Positions 10,287 through 17,463 of a stretch of 64,000 nt of DNA are shown here, piece after piece. Source of the stretch: Aeromicrobium stalagmiti (GTDB lineage Bacteria; Actinomycetota; Actinomycetes; Propionibacteriales; Nocardioidaceae); the NCBI RefSeq assembly GCF_013283745.1, contig NZ_JABSTZ010000001.1, forward strand, positions 886,406 through 950,405. The letters run 5' to 3'. The notes below the pieces were generated by a model. That model saw only the letters and a list, made by a program, of their open reading frames with translations. It did no database searches and was not told the DNA's origin. How positions within the stretch are numbered: position 1 is the stretch's first letter; each line of letters opens with the position of its first letter. A program made the translations under genes and the position numbers.

Positions 10287-10754
10287 CTACTTCTGCAGCT
10301 CGACGATGGTCTTGCCGAGCCGCACCTGGATGCCGAGCCCGATCGGGATGGGGGTCGTGATGCGCTGGCTCCCGAGGTAGGTGCCGTTGGTCGACCCGAG
10401 GTCCTCGACGAACCACTGCTCGCCGTTGGTGGCGAAGCGGGCGTGGCGGGTCGAGACGTAGTCGTCGTCGAGCCGGATCGCGGCGTCGGTGCCACGGCCC
10501 AGCAGGATCGGCTTGTCGCTGAGCGGCACGCTCTGGCCGGTGTTGGGCCCCGACACGACCTGCAGCTTGGTCGGGACGCCGCGCGGTGCCTTGCGGGTCT
10601 TGGTCGACGGGGCCTTCTGCTTGGCCGGTCGCGGCGTCGACGGCGCCTTGGTGCCGAAGATGTCGGAGCGGATGACCGAGACCGCCGACAGGACGAACAG
10701 CCACAGCACGGCGAGGAAGCCGAGCTTGATCAGGGTCAGGGTGAGCTCGGACAT
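10287..10754 (-). CDS. fhaB: FHA domain protein FhaB (FipA-like)
   Basis: A 155-residue protein with an N-terminal membrane helix (about residues 6-27), a basic proline/lysine linker (33-62) and a C-terminal forkhead-associated domain. Phosphothreonine-binding residues are visible in LLGRGTDAAIRL, YVSTRHARF and DLGSTNGTYL. It should read PknB phosphorylation and recruit divisome or wall enzymes. Its ATG overlaps the fhaA stop by one base and it precedes pstP. Confidence 0.93.
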   Translation of the reverse strand: MSELTLTLIKLGFLAVLWLFVLSAVSVIRSDIFGTKAPSTPRPAKQKAPSTKTRKAPRGVPTKLQVVSGPNTGQSVPLSDKPILLGRGTDAAIRLDDDYVSTRHARFATNGEQWFVEDLGSTNGTYLGSQRITTPIPIGLGIQVRLGKTIVELQK

Positions 10755-11473
10755 CAGGTGGCCTCGATCGTGCGGATGACGATGACGGTGTTGCCGAGCC
10801 GGATCTCCGAGCCGTTGCTGACGACGCCTGTCGCGACCTTGTGGCCGTTGAGGACGACCCCGTTGGTCGAGTCGAGGTCGACGACCGTGACCGTGGTCTC
10901 GGCACCGCTCTGGTGGATCTTGATCTGCGCGTGGCGCCGCGAGATGCCGGGATCGTCGATCTTGAGGTCGGCCTCGTTGCCGCGACCGATCACGACACCG
11001 GGCGCGTCGAGGGGGTGGCGCATGCCGTTGACCTCGAGGATGACGTTGGACGAGCGCACCGCCGTCTCGGTCATCCGCTGCCCCGCGACCGGGGTCACCG
11101 CGGCGTTGGTGCGGCTGCGCACGCGGAAGCGTCCGGTGCTGAGCTCCCCGGTCTTCTTGAACGAGATCTCGAGCGGGCCGGCCATCGTGTAACGCTGCTC
11201 GACGACGTGCTCCTTGACCAGCGTCGCGAGCTCGTCGGACAGCGTGCTGCTGAACGGGTTGAGCCGATCGAAGTCGGGCGGTGACAGCTCGACCGTGAAG
11301 TCGTTGGGCACCAGCATCCGCTCGCGCGACAGGATGTGGGCCGAGTTGTCGACCTCGCGCTGCAGGGCAGCCGCGATCTCGACAGGCTGCACGGCGCTGC
11401 GGAATGCGCGCGCGAAGGCACCTGTGACGGCGCCCTCGAGCCGTTGCTCGAACCGCTGCAGCACCCCCGCCAT
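10754..11473 (-). CDS. fhaA: FHA domain protein FhaA with DUF3662
   Basis: A 239-residue cytoplasmic protein and the first gene of the operon. Residues 1-115 form the DUF3662 (FhaA N-terminal) domain starting MAGVLQRFEQRLEGAVTGAF. The FHA domain follows from about 150, with VVIGRGNEADLKI, GISRRHAQI and DLDSTNGVVLNG. In mycobacteria FhaA binds phosphorylated partners of the PknB system and regulates wall synthesis. The linker between the domains is much shorter than in mycobacterial FhaA. A GGTGAAGG ribosome binding site precedes the ATG. Confidence 0.93.
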   Translation of the reverse strand: MAGVLQRFEQRLEGAVTGAFARAFRSAVQPVEIAAALQREVDNSAHILSRERMLVPNDFTVELSPPDFDRLNPFSSTLSDELATLVKEHVVEQRYTMAGPLEISFKKTGELSTGRFRVRSRTNAAVTPVAGQRMTETAVRSSNVILEVNGMRHPLDAPGVVIGRGNEADLKIDDPGISRRHAQIKIHQSGAETTVTVVDLDSTNGVVLNGHKVATGVVSNGSEIRLGNTVIVIRTIEAT

Positions 11474-11512
11474 CAGCCTTCACCTCTTCTTTGCGTCGTG
11501 GTGTTCCCAGTG

Positions 11513-11518
11513 ATCGTA
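11513..11518 (-). promoter_or_regulatory. Possible -10 box of the fhaA-pknB operon
   Basis: TACGAT on the minus strand, 39 bases before the fhaA ATG and upstream of a good ribosome binding site. No convincing -35 is seen. Confidence 0.35.
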
Positions 11519-11617
11519 TCGGGAGAGGCGAGAGATGCGACTTTCCGCAGGGGCAACCACGGGGATTGGCACCCCTGAAGGAATGTTAGACTCTTCACTC
11601 GGTCCTCCGGGACCGAT

Positions 11618-11700
11618 GCGCGGGTGGCGGAATGGTAGACGCGCTGGCTTCAGGTGCCAGTGTCCGCAAGGGCGTGGGGGTTCAAATCCCCCCTCGCGCA
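11618..11700 (+). tRNA. tRNA-Leu (CAG)
   Basis: An 83-nt class II tRNA. The acceptor GCGCGGG (11618-11624) pairs with CTCGCGC (11693-11699), and the discriminator A is at 11700. The anticodon stem CTGGC/GCCAG encloses TTCAGGT with anticodon CAG at 11651-11653. A variable arm and the T-loop TTCAAAT follow. CCA is not encoded. A TTGGCA/TAGACT promoter-like pair at 11566-11592 lies 25 bases upstream. A strong terminator follows after four bases. Confidence 0.95.
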
Positions 11701-11704
11701 CAAG

Positions 11705-11754
11705 AAAGATGTTGGGCCCCGACCGGTTTTTGGTCGGGGCCCAACATCTTTTGT
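11705..11754 (+). terminator. Rho-independent terminator of tRNA-Leu
   Basis: A near-perfect stem of about 20 bp (AAAGATGTTGGGCCCCGACC and its complement) with a short T-rich loop, ending in TTTT. It starts four bases after the tRNA. Confidence 0.9.
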
Positions 11755-11801
11755 ACGACCAGTGGATTTGGGAGGAGCCGGAGCGCAGCGGAGCTGACGG
11801 C

Positions 11802-11866
11802 TCCCCCCTCGCGCACACGAAAGATGTGGGGCTCCGACCGGTCTTTGGTCGGGGCCCTCTTCTCGT
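11802..11866 (+). repeat. Partial duplication of tRNA-Leu 3' end and terminator
   Basis: The 16 bases TCCCCCCTCGCGCACA (11802-11817) repeat exactly the T-stem/acceptor 3' end at 11687-11702, 115 bp downstream. They are followed by a diverged copy of the terminator (GAAAGATGTGGGG, then CTCCGACC...GGTCGGGG). The intervening DNA contains GGAGCCG...CGGCTCC arms. The remainder to 11895 holds no gene. Confidence 0.8.
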
Positions 11867-11895
11867 TCTGGTGACGGGGTGGAACGCGTTCCACC

Positions 11896-12723
11896 TCACA
11901 CCAGGCGCAGGGGGTTCGCGCGGCTCCACGCGTCGACCTCGAACGGCGCGTCCAGGCGTGGGGTCCGTGCCGCCTCAGCCGCGTGGGCCACGACGGGTTG
12001 GGGCAGGTCTGCGTCGGTCGTCGACAGGCGATGGCGGTAGTCGGCGGCGAGGGCGTCGGCCACGCTGGCGGTCGTGGGGGTCGACGCGAAGTCGGCGAGA
12101 CCCGCGATGGACGACTCGCGCAGCTCGTAGCCGAGCGCCGCGGAGACGTCCACGATGACGCGGCGCACGGCGTCGGGGACGACGACCTGCACGACGGTGC
12201 TGAACAGCGCCCCGGTGCCGGTGATGCGCTGGGCGGAGCCGATGACCTTGGCCTGCCCGCCGATGTTGACGCTGAACTCGCCGGGGCAGTACTCGCCCTC
12301 CACCTCGCCGACCCGCGCGTCGACGTCGCCGAGGGCGCGCAGGACGCGGACGTGGCTCTCGGCGTGGCCGGCGAACGTCGTGCTCCCGGCCTGACGCAGG
12401 TCGGACGACCGGGTCAGGTGGTCGATGACGACGGCCCCCGAGTCGTACGCGACCATCCGGCCACCCGGAGCCCGGACCGCCGGCTCGAAGCCCGCGTCCC
12501 TTGCGATCGCGGTGGCCCGCGTGATCCCCGGCGACCGCAGGTCTCGGGAGCTGAAGGCCACGGTGGGGCCGTGGGCGGTGTAGACGTGCACCAGCTGTGA
12601 CCAGTCGGCCTGCCCGGCCCGCAGCAGTACGGCCGGGATCGTCAGGTCGCCGATCGCCGACCGGGCCGTGTCCGGTGGATGCCCGTGGACGAGGTGGGCG
12701 AGCCCCGAGCCGTCAGGCGACAT
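11896..12723 (-). CDS. Lipoate-protein ligase A / octanoyltransferase-like protein
   Basis: A 275-residue protein of the biotin/lipoate ligase fold. Recognisable parts are the substrate segment VRAPGGRMVAYDSGAVVIDH (about residues 84-103) and the region EGEYCPGEFSVNIGGQAKVI followed by GSAQRITGTGALF, which holds the conserved lysine and a cysteine that may act as in LipM-type octanoyltransferases. It should attach lipoyl or octanoyl groups to carrier proteins, but ligase versus transferase cannot be settled. It overlaps the upstream TetR gene by 11 bases, so both are coupled. Confidence 0.8.
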   Translation of the reverse strand: MSPDGSGLAHLVHGHPPDTARSAIGDLTIPAVLLRAGQADWSQLVHVYTAHGPTVAFSSRDLRSPGITRATAIARDAGFEPAVRAPGGRMVAYDSGAVVIDHLTRSSDLRQAGSTTFAGHAESHVRVLRALGDVDARVGEVEGEYCPGEFSVNIGGQAKVIGSAQRITGTGALFSTVVQVVVPDAVRRVIVDVSAALGYELRESSIAGLADFASTPTTASVADALAADYRHRLSTTDADLPQPVVAHAAEAARTPRLDAPFEVDAWSRANPLRLV

Positions 12724-13384
12724 CGGTCGGCCCCTGAAGACCCTCGAGCACGGCGATGCCGTCGAGGACGATCGCCAGGCCCACCTCGAACGAGTCGACG
12801 AAGGCGTAGCCCGGTTGCATCACATGACCTGCGGCGAACTCGGCCATGCGCGGCAGGCCGGCGAGATCCAGCCCGGCGAGGAGCTGCTCGGGCTCGGCGA
12901 GCCCCACGTCGTCCAGCATCGACTCCTGCAGGGCGAAGCCGAACACGAAGGCGTCGAGGGCGGCGTAGGCATGGGCCGTGGCCGGCAGGCTGAAGTCCGC
13001 CGTGCGGAGCACGTCGAGCACCGCCTCGTGGTGCTGCAGCGTCGCCGGCCCGGGCGTGGGGCGACTCTCGAGGAACGACACCGCCCAGGGGTGTCGCCGC
13101 AGCGCCTCGTGCATCGACCGGCACCGGTGCTCGAGCTCGTCCCGCCACGGGCCGGTCGTCGTCGGTAGGTAGGTCTCGGCGAAGACCGCGTCGACGAGGG
13201 CGTCGAGGATCTCGCGCTTGTCCGCCACGTGGTTGTAGATCGCCATCGGCTTGACCTGCAGCCGCGCGGCCAGGACGCGGATCGTCAGGGCGTCGGCCCC
13301 GTCGGCGTCGGCGAGCTCGAGCGCCTCCTTCACCAGGCGGTCACGGCTCAACGAGTTGCGCGGAGCGCGGGCGGCGGTGGACAC
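12713..13384 (-). CDS. TetR/AcrR family transcriptional regulator
   Basis: A 223-residue regulator. The N-terminal helix-turn-helix spans about residues 14-60 (ALTIRVLAARLQVKPMAIYNHV), with a TetR-type C-terminal ligand domain beyond. The GTG start at 13384 lies six bases after TACCGT, which indicates a leaderless transcript. It is divergent from an alcohol dehydrogenase gene and overlaps the lipoate ligase-like gene. A 19-bp palindrome in the shared promoter region is its probable operator. Confidence 0.9.
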   Translation of the reverse strand: MSTAARAPRNSLSRDRLVKEALELADADGADALTIRVLAARLQVKPMAIYNHVADKREILDALVDAVFAETYLPTTTGPWRDELEHRCRSMHEALRRHPWAVSFLESRPTPGPATLQHHEAVLDVLRTADFSLPATAHAYAALDAFVFGFALQESMLDDVGLAEPEQLLAGLDLAGLPRMAEFAAGHVMQPGYAFVDSFEVGLAIVLDGIAVLEGLQGPTDVA

Positions 13385-13390
13385 ATCGCC

Positions 13391-13396
13391 ACGGTA
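13391..13396 (-). promoter_or_regulatory. -10 box of the TetR gene
   Basis: TACCGT on the minus strand, six bases before the GTG at 13384; fixes a leaderless start. Confidence 0.6.
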
Positions 13397-13400
13397 GCAC

Positions 13401-13419
13401 TAACGTACGCTGTACGTTA
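13401..13419. promoter_or_regulatory. Palindromic operator between TetR and dehydrogenase genes
   Basis: TAACGTAC-GCT-GTACGTTA, perfect 8-bp arms around 3 bp, centred between the divergent genes and adjoining the TetR -10 box. Size and place fit a TetR dimer site. Confidence 0.75.
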
Positions 13420-13441
13420 TAGAGTCCAGCAGGAGGACGAG

Positions 13442-14434
13442 ATGGTGCGAGCGATCGTGCAGGAGACCTACGGGACGGAGGACGTCCTCACGGTGGGAGA
13501 GGTCGACACCCCGTCCGTCGGCCCCGACCAGGTGCTCCTGGAGGTGCACGCCGCGGCGATCGACCGAGGCACCCGGCACCTGATGACGGGCACGCCCCGG
13601 CTGCTGCGTCTGTTCTTCGGCCTGCGACGGCCGCGTCGACGCGTGCCGGGGCTCGACGCTGCCGGCACGGTGGTCGAGGTCGGTGCGTCGGTGACCCGGT
13701 GGGCCGTCGGCCAGGAGGTCTTCGGCATCGCCCGCGGGTCGCTCGCGGAGCGCACGGTCGCCGATGCCACCAAGCTCGCCGCGGCTCCACCCGGGCTCAG
13801 CGCTCCGGAGGCCGCCGCTCTGGGCATCTCGGGCCTCACCGCAATCCAGGCGCTCGACGCCGCGCGCGTCGACGCCGGGGCTCGGGTCCTCGTGATCGGG
13901 GCTTCGGGCGGGGTCGGGAGCTTCGTGGTCAAGATGGCCGCGATCCGGGGCCTGCGGGTCACCGCGGTCTGCAGCGCGGCCAAGGCCGACCGGGTCCGGT
14001 CGTGGGGCGCCGACCGGGTGATCGACCACGCGGTCGAGGACCCGACCAGCGGCAGCGAGACGTACGACGCGGTCATCGACATCGCCGGAGTGGCGAGCCT
14101 GGCGGCACTGCGCCGGGTGACGAGCCCGACCGGCACGATCGTCTTCGTCGGCGCCGAGAGCGGCGGCGAGTGGACCGGCGGCTACGGGCGACCGATGCGG
14201 CAGGCGCTGCGCATGCTGCCGGCCCGGCAGCGGTTCGTCATGCTCACGTCCCGCGAGGACGGTGCCGACCTCGCGCGGATCGCCGAGCTCGTCACCGACC
14301 ACGGTCTGCGCCCGCACCTGCACGCGGTGCACGGGCTCGACGACGTCCGTGCCGCGATGCGGAGCCTGGGCGCCGGCGAGGTGTGCGGCAAGATCGCGCT
14401 CGACGTGTCAGGTCGGGTCAGGCAAGACCCATGA
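13442..14434 (+). CDS. Zinc-independent alcohol dehydrogenase / quinone reductase family (MDR)
   Basis: A 330-residue medium-chain dehydrogenase/reductase. The N-terminal GroES-like domain (about 25-110) has PGLDAAGTVVEVG. The nucleotide-binding Rossmann motif VLVIGASGGVGSFVVKMAA sits near 140-160. The catalytic-zinc cysteine is replaced (AAAIDRGTRH), so a zinc-independent NAD(P)H oxidoreductase is likely. The ATG follows an AGGAGG ribosome binding site. Likely controlled by the divergent TetR. Its last 17 bases overlap the convergent GH6 gene. Confidence 0.88.
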   Translation: MVRAIVQETYGTEDVLTVGEVDTPSVGPDQVLLEVHAAAIDRGTRHLMTGTPRLLRLFFGLRRPRRRVPGLDAAGTVVEVGASVTRWAVGQEVFGIARGSLAERTVADATKLAAAPPGLSAPEAAALGISGLTAIQALDAARVDAGARVLVIGASGGVGSFVVKMAAIRGLRVTAVCSAAKADRVRSWGADRVIDHAVEDPTSGSETYDAVIDIAGVASLAALRRVTSPTGTIVFVGAESGGEWTGGYGRPMRQALRMLPARQRFVMLTSREDGADLARIAELVTDHGLRPHLHAVHGLDDVRAAMRSLGAGEVCGKIALDVSGRVRQDP

Positions 14435-15416
14435 GGCGCAGCGCTCCCTCAGGCCACCACGCGCCCGACCCCGGGCCGCCGTTGCAGGGTCCGTCCGACT
14501 CGCCGGGGTGCTTGATCCAGACGTAGGCGTCGAGGTTGCCCTGGCGGACCATGCGGGGCCACTCGGCCTTCGTGCCGATGCGCTGGCCCCACGGGTTGCA
14601 GGTGTCGTTGCCGTCGGCCGGCGGGTTGTCGGCGCCGTTGCGCGCGGTCTCGATGACGTAGCGCTTGCCCTTCGCCCCGCGCTTGCGCAGCTCGCTCACG
14701 ACCTGGTTGCCGTACGCGATCTCGTCCTTCGTGCGCTGGTAGTTGCCGACGTTGAGCGAGAACCCCTTGGCGTACGGGGCGACGCCGGCCTTGACGAGCC
14801 GCGAGGCGACCTCGCCCGCCGGCTGCCAGATGTGGTGCCCCGCGTCGATGTGGACCCAGACGCCGGCGTCGTGAAGCTTCTTGGCGGCGTAGCGCAGCAG
14901 GGCGAGGCGGTCGCCCGCGTTCTTGCACAGGCTCGAGCCGTAGAACGCTAGGGCGTCCGGCTCCAGGATCGCGATGGCCTTCTTGCCCTTGAGGCCCGCG
15001 GCGGCGAGCTTGACCCACTGCTTGTAGGTGCCGGCCTTGAAGCCGCCGGAGGAGTAGAGGCCGCAGTCGCGGTCGGGGATCGCGTAGAGCGCGACGACCG
15101 GGGTGCGCTTCTTCTCCAGGGCGCGGTTGGCGTAGTCGGCGGCCGCCTGCTTGATGCCGACGACACGCTTGGTGCCCTTGAGCGGGTAGTAGTCGGTCAG
15201 CCACAGGGCCTGCGGCCGGTTGCCGATCGCGGCGAAGCGCGGGTCGGCCTTGGCCGCTTGGGCAGCCGGCATGTAGGGGTCGACGAAGAACGCGCGGGTG
15301 GACCGGGGGTCCTTCGAGGCTGCGCCGGCCGGTGCGGCGAGCAGGCCGAGGCACAGCGCGGCCGCGAGGGCCACGCCGCAGGACAGGGGGATCCAGCGGG
15401 GCAACTGCACCCGCAC
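14418..15416 (-). CDS. Secreted glycoside hydrolase family 6 (cellulase-type)
   Basis: A 332-residue single-domain GH6 enzyme that should hydrolyse beta-1,4-glucan after export. A signal peptide (residues 1-33, ending APAGAA) precedes the catalytic barrel. Active-site motifs match the family: RDCGLYSSGG with the acid Asp117, ILEPDALA (Asp154), HIDAGHHIWQ, SLNVGNYQ, ETARNG and YVWIKHPGESDG. No cellulose-binding module is present. The 3' end overlaps the convergent dehydrogenase gene by 17 bases. Whether cellulose or another glucan is the substrate is not visible. Confidence 0.93.
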   Translation of the reverse strand: MRVQLPRWIPLSCGVALAAALCLGLLAAPAGAASKDPRSTRAFFVDPYMPAAQAAKADPRFAAIGNRPQALWLTDYYPLKGTKRVVGIKQAAADYANRALEKKRTPVVALYAIPDRDCGLYSSGGFKAGTYKQWVKLAAAGLKGKKAIAILEPDALAFYGSSLCKNAGDRLALLRYAAKKLHDAGVWVHIDAGHHIWQPAGEVASRLVKAGVAPYAKGFSLNVGNYQRTKDEIAYGNQVVSELRKRGAKGKRYVIETARNGADNPPADGNDTCNPWGQRIGTKAEWPRMVRQGNLDAYVWIKHPGESDGPCNGGPGSGAWWPEGALRLMGLA

Positions 15417-15449
15417 ATCCTAGGGAGGGACGGGGTCAGCGCTGCTGCC

Positions 15450-15653
15450 TCAGGCGGTGGGCTCGGTCTCGGCGTCCGCGTCGAGCTCGGGATCGCCCGG
15501 CTCACCAGCCGGCACCGGATCGGGTGAGGGATCGCCGGCGACCGGGCCGTTGCCCATCACGTCCTCGGGACCGTAGCCCGTCGGGTCGAGGAGCTCGGGC
15601 GCGTCGTCGTCCGGCGGATCCTGGTCGGCGGGGCTGCTCGGGGTCTCGCTCAT
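15450..15653 (-). CDS. Small acidic hypothetical protein
   Basis: A 67-residue protein rich in Asp, Glu, Pro and Gly with no hydrophobic segment (start MSETPSSPADQDPPDDDAPE). A GGGAGC ribosome binding site lies upstream of the ATG. It is probably disordered; no family recognised. It sits between the DinB-like gene and the GH6 gene on the same strand, ten bases downstream of the former. Confidence 0.55.
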   Translation of the reverse strand: MSETPSSPADQDPPDDDAPELLDPTGYGPEDVMGNGPVAGDPSPDPVPAGEPGDPELDADAETEPTA

Positions 15654-15663
15654 GTGTGCTCCC

Positions 15664-16167
15664 TCATCGGATGGCTCCCTTGACGTACTCGGCCTGGCCG
15701 AGGTGCTTCAGGTCGTCGCCGATGACGCTGACGAGGCGCGCGCCGAGGGTCACCGGGGGGTCCCACCGGTCGTCGACGACGCGCGCAAGAGCTGCGTCGT
15801 CGAGGGAGTCGATCAGTCGCTGCGACGCGTCGTGGACGTCGTGCGAGTAGCCCGCCAACAGGCTGGGGCTGACGTGGACCGCCGCAACCTCGTCGGTGGA
15901 GTGTCCGTAACCCGTCGCCATCGCGTCGAACGGCAGGTCGAAACGGTCGTACCAGCCCAGCGCGGTCCAGACCTGCTCGGTGCCGGCGACGTCGGCGAAG
16001 TGGTCGTCCTGCACCCGGAGCAGGTGCCAGAGCAGCCAGCCGATCGTGTTGGACCCAGGCGTGAGGCGGCGCGACAGCGCGGCCTCGTCGAGGTCGTCGA
16101 GGATCGCGTCGATGTCGGCACGGATGCGACCGAACGCGTCCGTCAACAACCCTCTGGCGGCGGTCAT
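15664..16167 (-). CDS. DinB / DUF664 family protein
   Basis: A 167-residue four-helix DinB-like protein. The metal-binding histidine of the family is visible in TIGWLLWHLLRVQDDH (residues 41-56), and KHLGQAEYVKGAI at the C-terminus supplies the second conserved histidine. Members act as thiol-dependent S-transferases or hydrolases, usually with unknown substrates. It lies two bases after the DUF4235 gene, so they are co-transcribed. Confidence 0.85.
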   Translation of the reverse strand: MTAARGLLTDAFGRIRADIDAILDDLDEAALSRRLTPGSNTIGWLLWHLLRVQDDHFADVAGTEQVWTALGWYDRFDLPFDAMATGYGHSTDEVAAVHVSPSLLAGYSHDVHDASQRLIDSLDDAALARVVDDRWDPPVTLGARLVSVIGDDLKHLGQAEYVKGAIR

Positions 16168-16169
16168 GA

Positions 16170-16466
16170 TCAGCTGCCCGGCCACTCGCCCGTGGCGCGC
16201 TGGAACCCCTTGGCGCCCTGGCGCTGGATGACGGTCTTGACGACGGAGTAGATCGCGCCCTGCAGCACGGCCGCGAGCAGGATCTCCTTGAAGGCGTACT
16301 CCGACTCCAGCGGGCCGGGCGGGTCGGCTCCCTCGCCGGCGCTCACGCGCTTCCAGACCTGCTTGAACAGCAGGCTGGCGACGAGACCGCCGACGATCGA
16401 GCTGACGATGCCGACCGGGCGGTAGAGGATCTTGGCGGACGTGCTGGGCGTACGGGTGGCAGGCAT
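16170..16466 (-). CDS. DUF4235 family membrane protein
   Basis: A 98-residue protein with two hydrophobic segments (about residues 17-36 and 58-78) around a conserved KQVWKRVSAGEGADPP loop typical of DUF4235. Function unknown; common in actinobacteria. It follows the DJ-1-like gene by six bases in the same direction. Confidence 0.85.
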   Translation of the reverse strand: MPATRTPSTSAKILYRPVGIVSSIVGGLVASLLFKQVWKRVSAGEGADPPGPLESEYAFKEILLAAVLQGAIYSVVKTVIQRQGAKGFQRATGEWPGS

Positions 16467-16472
16467 GGGGCC

Positions 16473-17030
16473 TCAGGCTTTCGCGAAGACGTCGGTGAGG
16501 GTGGCGTTGAAGGCGTCGAGATCGTCCGGGTTGCGGGAGGTCACGAGGTCCCAGCCTCCGGCCGGACAGTGGAAGACGGTCTCGTCGACCCAGCTGCCGC
16601 CGGCGTTGGTGACGTCGGTGCGCAGGGTCGGAAAGGACGTCAGCGTCTTGCCGGGCAGGACGCCGGCCTCGACCAGGGCCCACGGGCCGTGGCAGATCGC
16701 GGCGATCGGCTTGCCGGCCGCGACGAAGGCCTTGACCAGCGCTACGGATGCGTCGTCGCCGCGGACGTTGTCGGCGTTGACCGTGCCGCCCGGGACGACC
16801 AGCGCGTCGAAGTCGTCGGCCGACGCGGCGGCGACGGTGAGGTCAGGGTCGAACGTGTCGTCCTTGTCGACGTCACCGACCATCGACTGGACCGCCTCGT
16901 CGGCGGGCGCGATCAGTGTCGGGATGCCGCCGGCGTCGAGGACGGCCTGCCACGGTGAGGTGAGCTCGACCTTCTCGACCCCGACCTGGGAGGTGAGGAA
17001 GGCGATCTTCTTGCCGTTCAGTGCAGTCAT
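16473..17030 (-). CDS. DJ-1/PfpI family protein
   Basis: A 185-residue class I glutamine amidotransferase-like protein. The nucleophile elbow IAAICHGPWALVEAG holds the reactive cysteine, and the N-terminal acidic residue region starts MTALNGKKIAFLTSQVGVE. The family includes deglycase, protease and stress proteins; function cannot be narrowed. The ATG has a GGAGT site upstream. First gene of the 17.0 to 15.5 kb minus-strand run. Confidence 0.9.
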   Translation of the reverse strand: MTALNGKKIAFLTSQVGVEKVELTSPWQAVLDAGGIPTLIAPADEAVQSMVGDVDKDDTFDPDLTVAAASADDFDALVVPGGTVNADNVRGDDASVALVKAFVAAGKPIAAICHGPWALVEAGVLPGKTLTSFPTLRTDVTNAGGSWVDETVFHCPAGGWDLVTSRNPDDLDAFNATLTDVFAKA

Positions 17031-17102
17031 GAGACTCCTTCGGAAATGGACGTGCGGTCGTCAAGGCCCCCGAGACCTGACGACCGCACGAGCGCGGGGG
17101 GA

Positions 17103-17390
17103 TCAGCTGGCGATCTTCTCCTGACGGACGAGCGCGGCTCGTTCGCCCTCGGTCATGCCGCCCCAGACGCCGTAGGGCTCGCGGACGGCCAGCGCGTGCT
17201 CGCGGCACCGGTCGATGACCGGGCAGCGGAAGCACAGCTGCTTGGCGGCTTCCTCGCGACGTTCGCGCTTGGCACCGCGCTCGGCCTCGGGCGAGAAGAA
17301 GACTGAGCTGTCCACTCCCATGCAGACACCCTCGTACTGCCATTCATAGGCGTCGATCATGGGTCCGGGGAGGCGGTTGACGTTGACCAT
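17103..17390 (-). CDS. WhiB family iron-sulfur regulator, WhiB3/WhiD type
   Basis: A 95-residue Wbl protein. The four cluster-binding cysteines are Cys23, Cys53, Cys56 and Cys62 (spacing C-x29-C-x2-C-x5-C), followed by the GVWGGMTE turn and a basic tail. The N-terminus NRLPGPMIDAYEWQ and the DSSVFFSPEAERG loop closely match the WhiB3/WhiD group, which binds sigma factor region 4 and controls redox response or sporulation-type development. The ATG at 17390 is chosen because homology begins there. A 21-bp inverted repeat lies upstream. Confidence 0.93.
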   Translation of the reverse strand: MVNVNRLPGPMIDAYEWQYEGVCMGVDSSVFFSPEAERGAKRERREEAAKQLCFRCPVIDRCREHALAVREPYGVWGGMTEGERAALVRQEKIAS

Positions 17391-17421
17391 GGGGTGTCTG
17401 TGCCCCAGCGGTTGCACTTTC

Positions 17422-17442
17422 AAACATGTGTGAGTCATGTTT
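17422..17442. promoter_or_regulatory. Inverted repeat between whiB and crotonase genes
   Basis: AAACATG-7-CATGTTT, perfect 7-bp arms, centred 42 bases before the whiB start and 32 before the divergent crotonase start. A candidate operator for either gene. Confidence 0.55.
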
Positions 17443-17451
17443 ACTGACCGG

Positions 17452-17457
17452 TAACAT
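17452..17457 (+). promoter_or_regulatory. -10 box of the 17464 crotonase gene
   Basis: TAACAT, six bases before the ATG; leaderless start. Confidence 0.6.
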
Positions 17458-17463
17458 CTGGGC

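Noticed and set aside
11618-11866. Integrated mobile island at tRNA-Leu
   Set aside because: The interval between the repeated tRNA ends is only about 100 bp and holds no gene; at most it is a scar.
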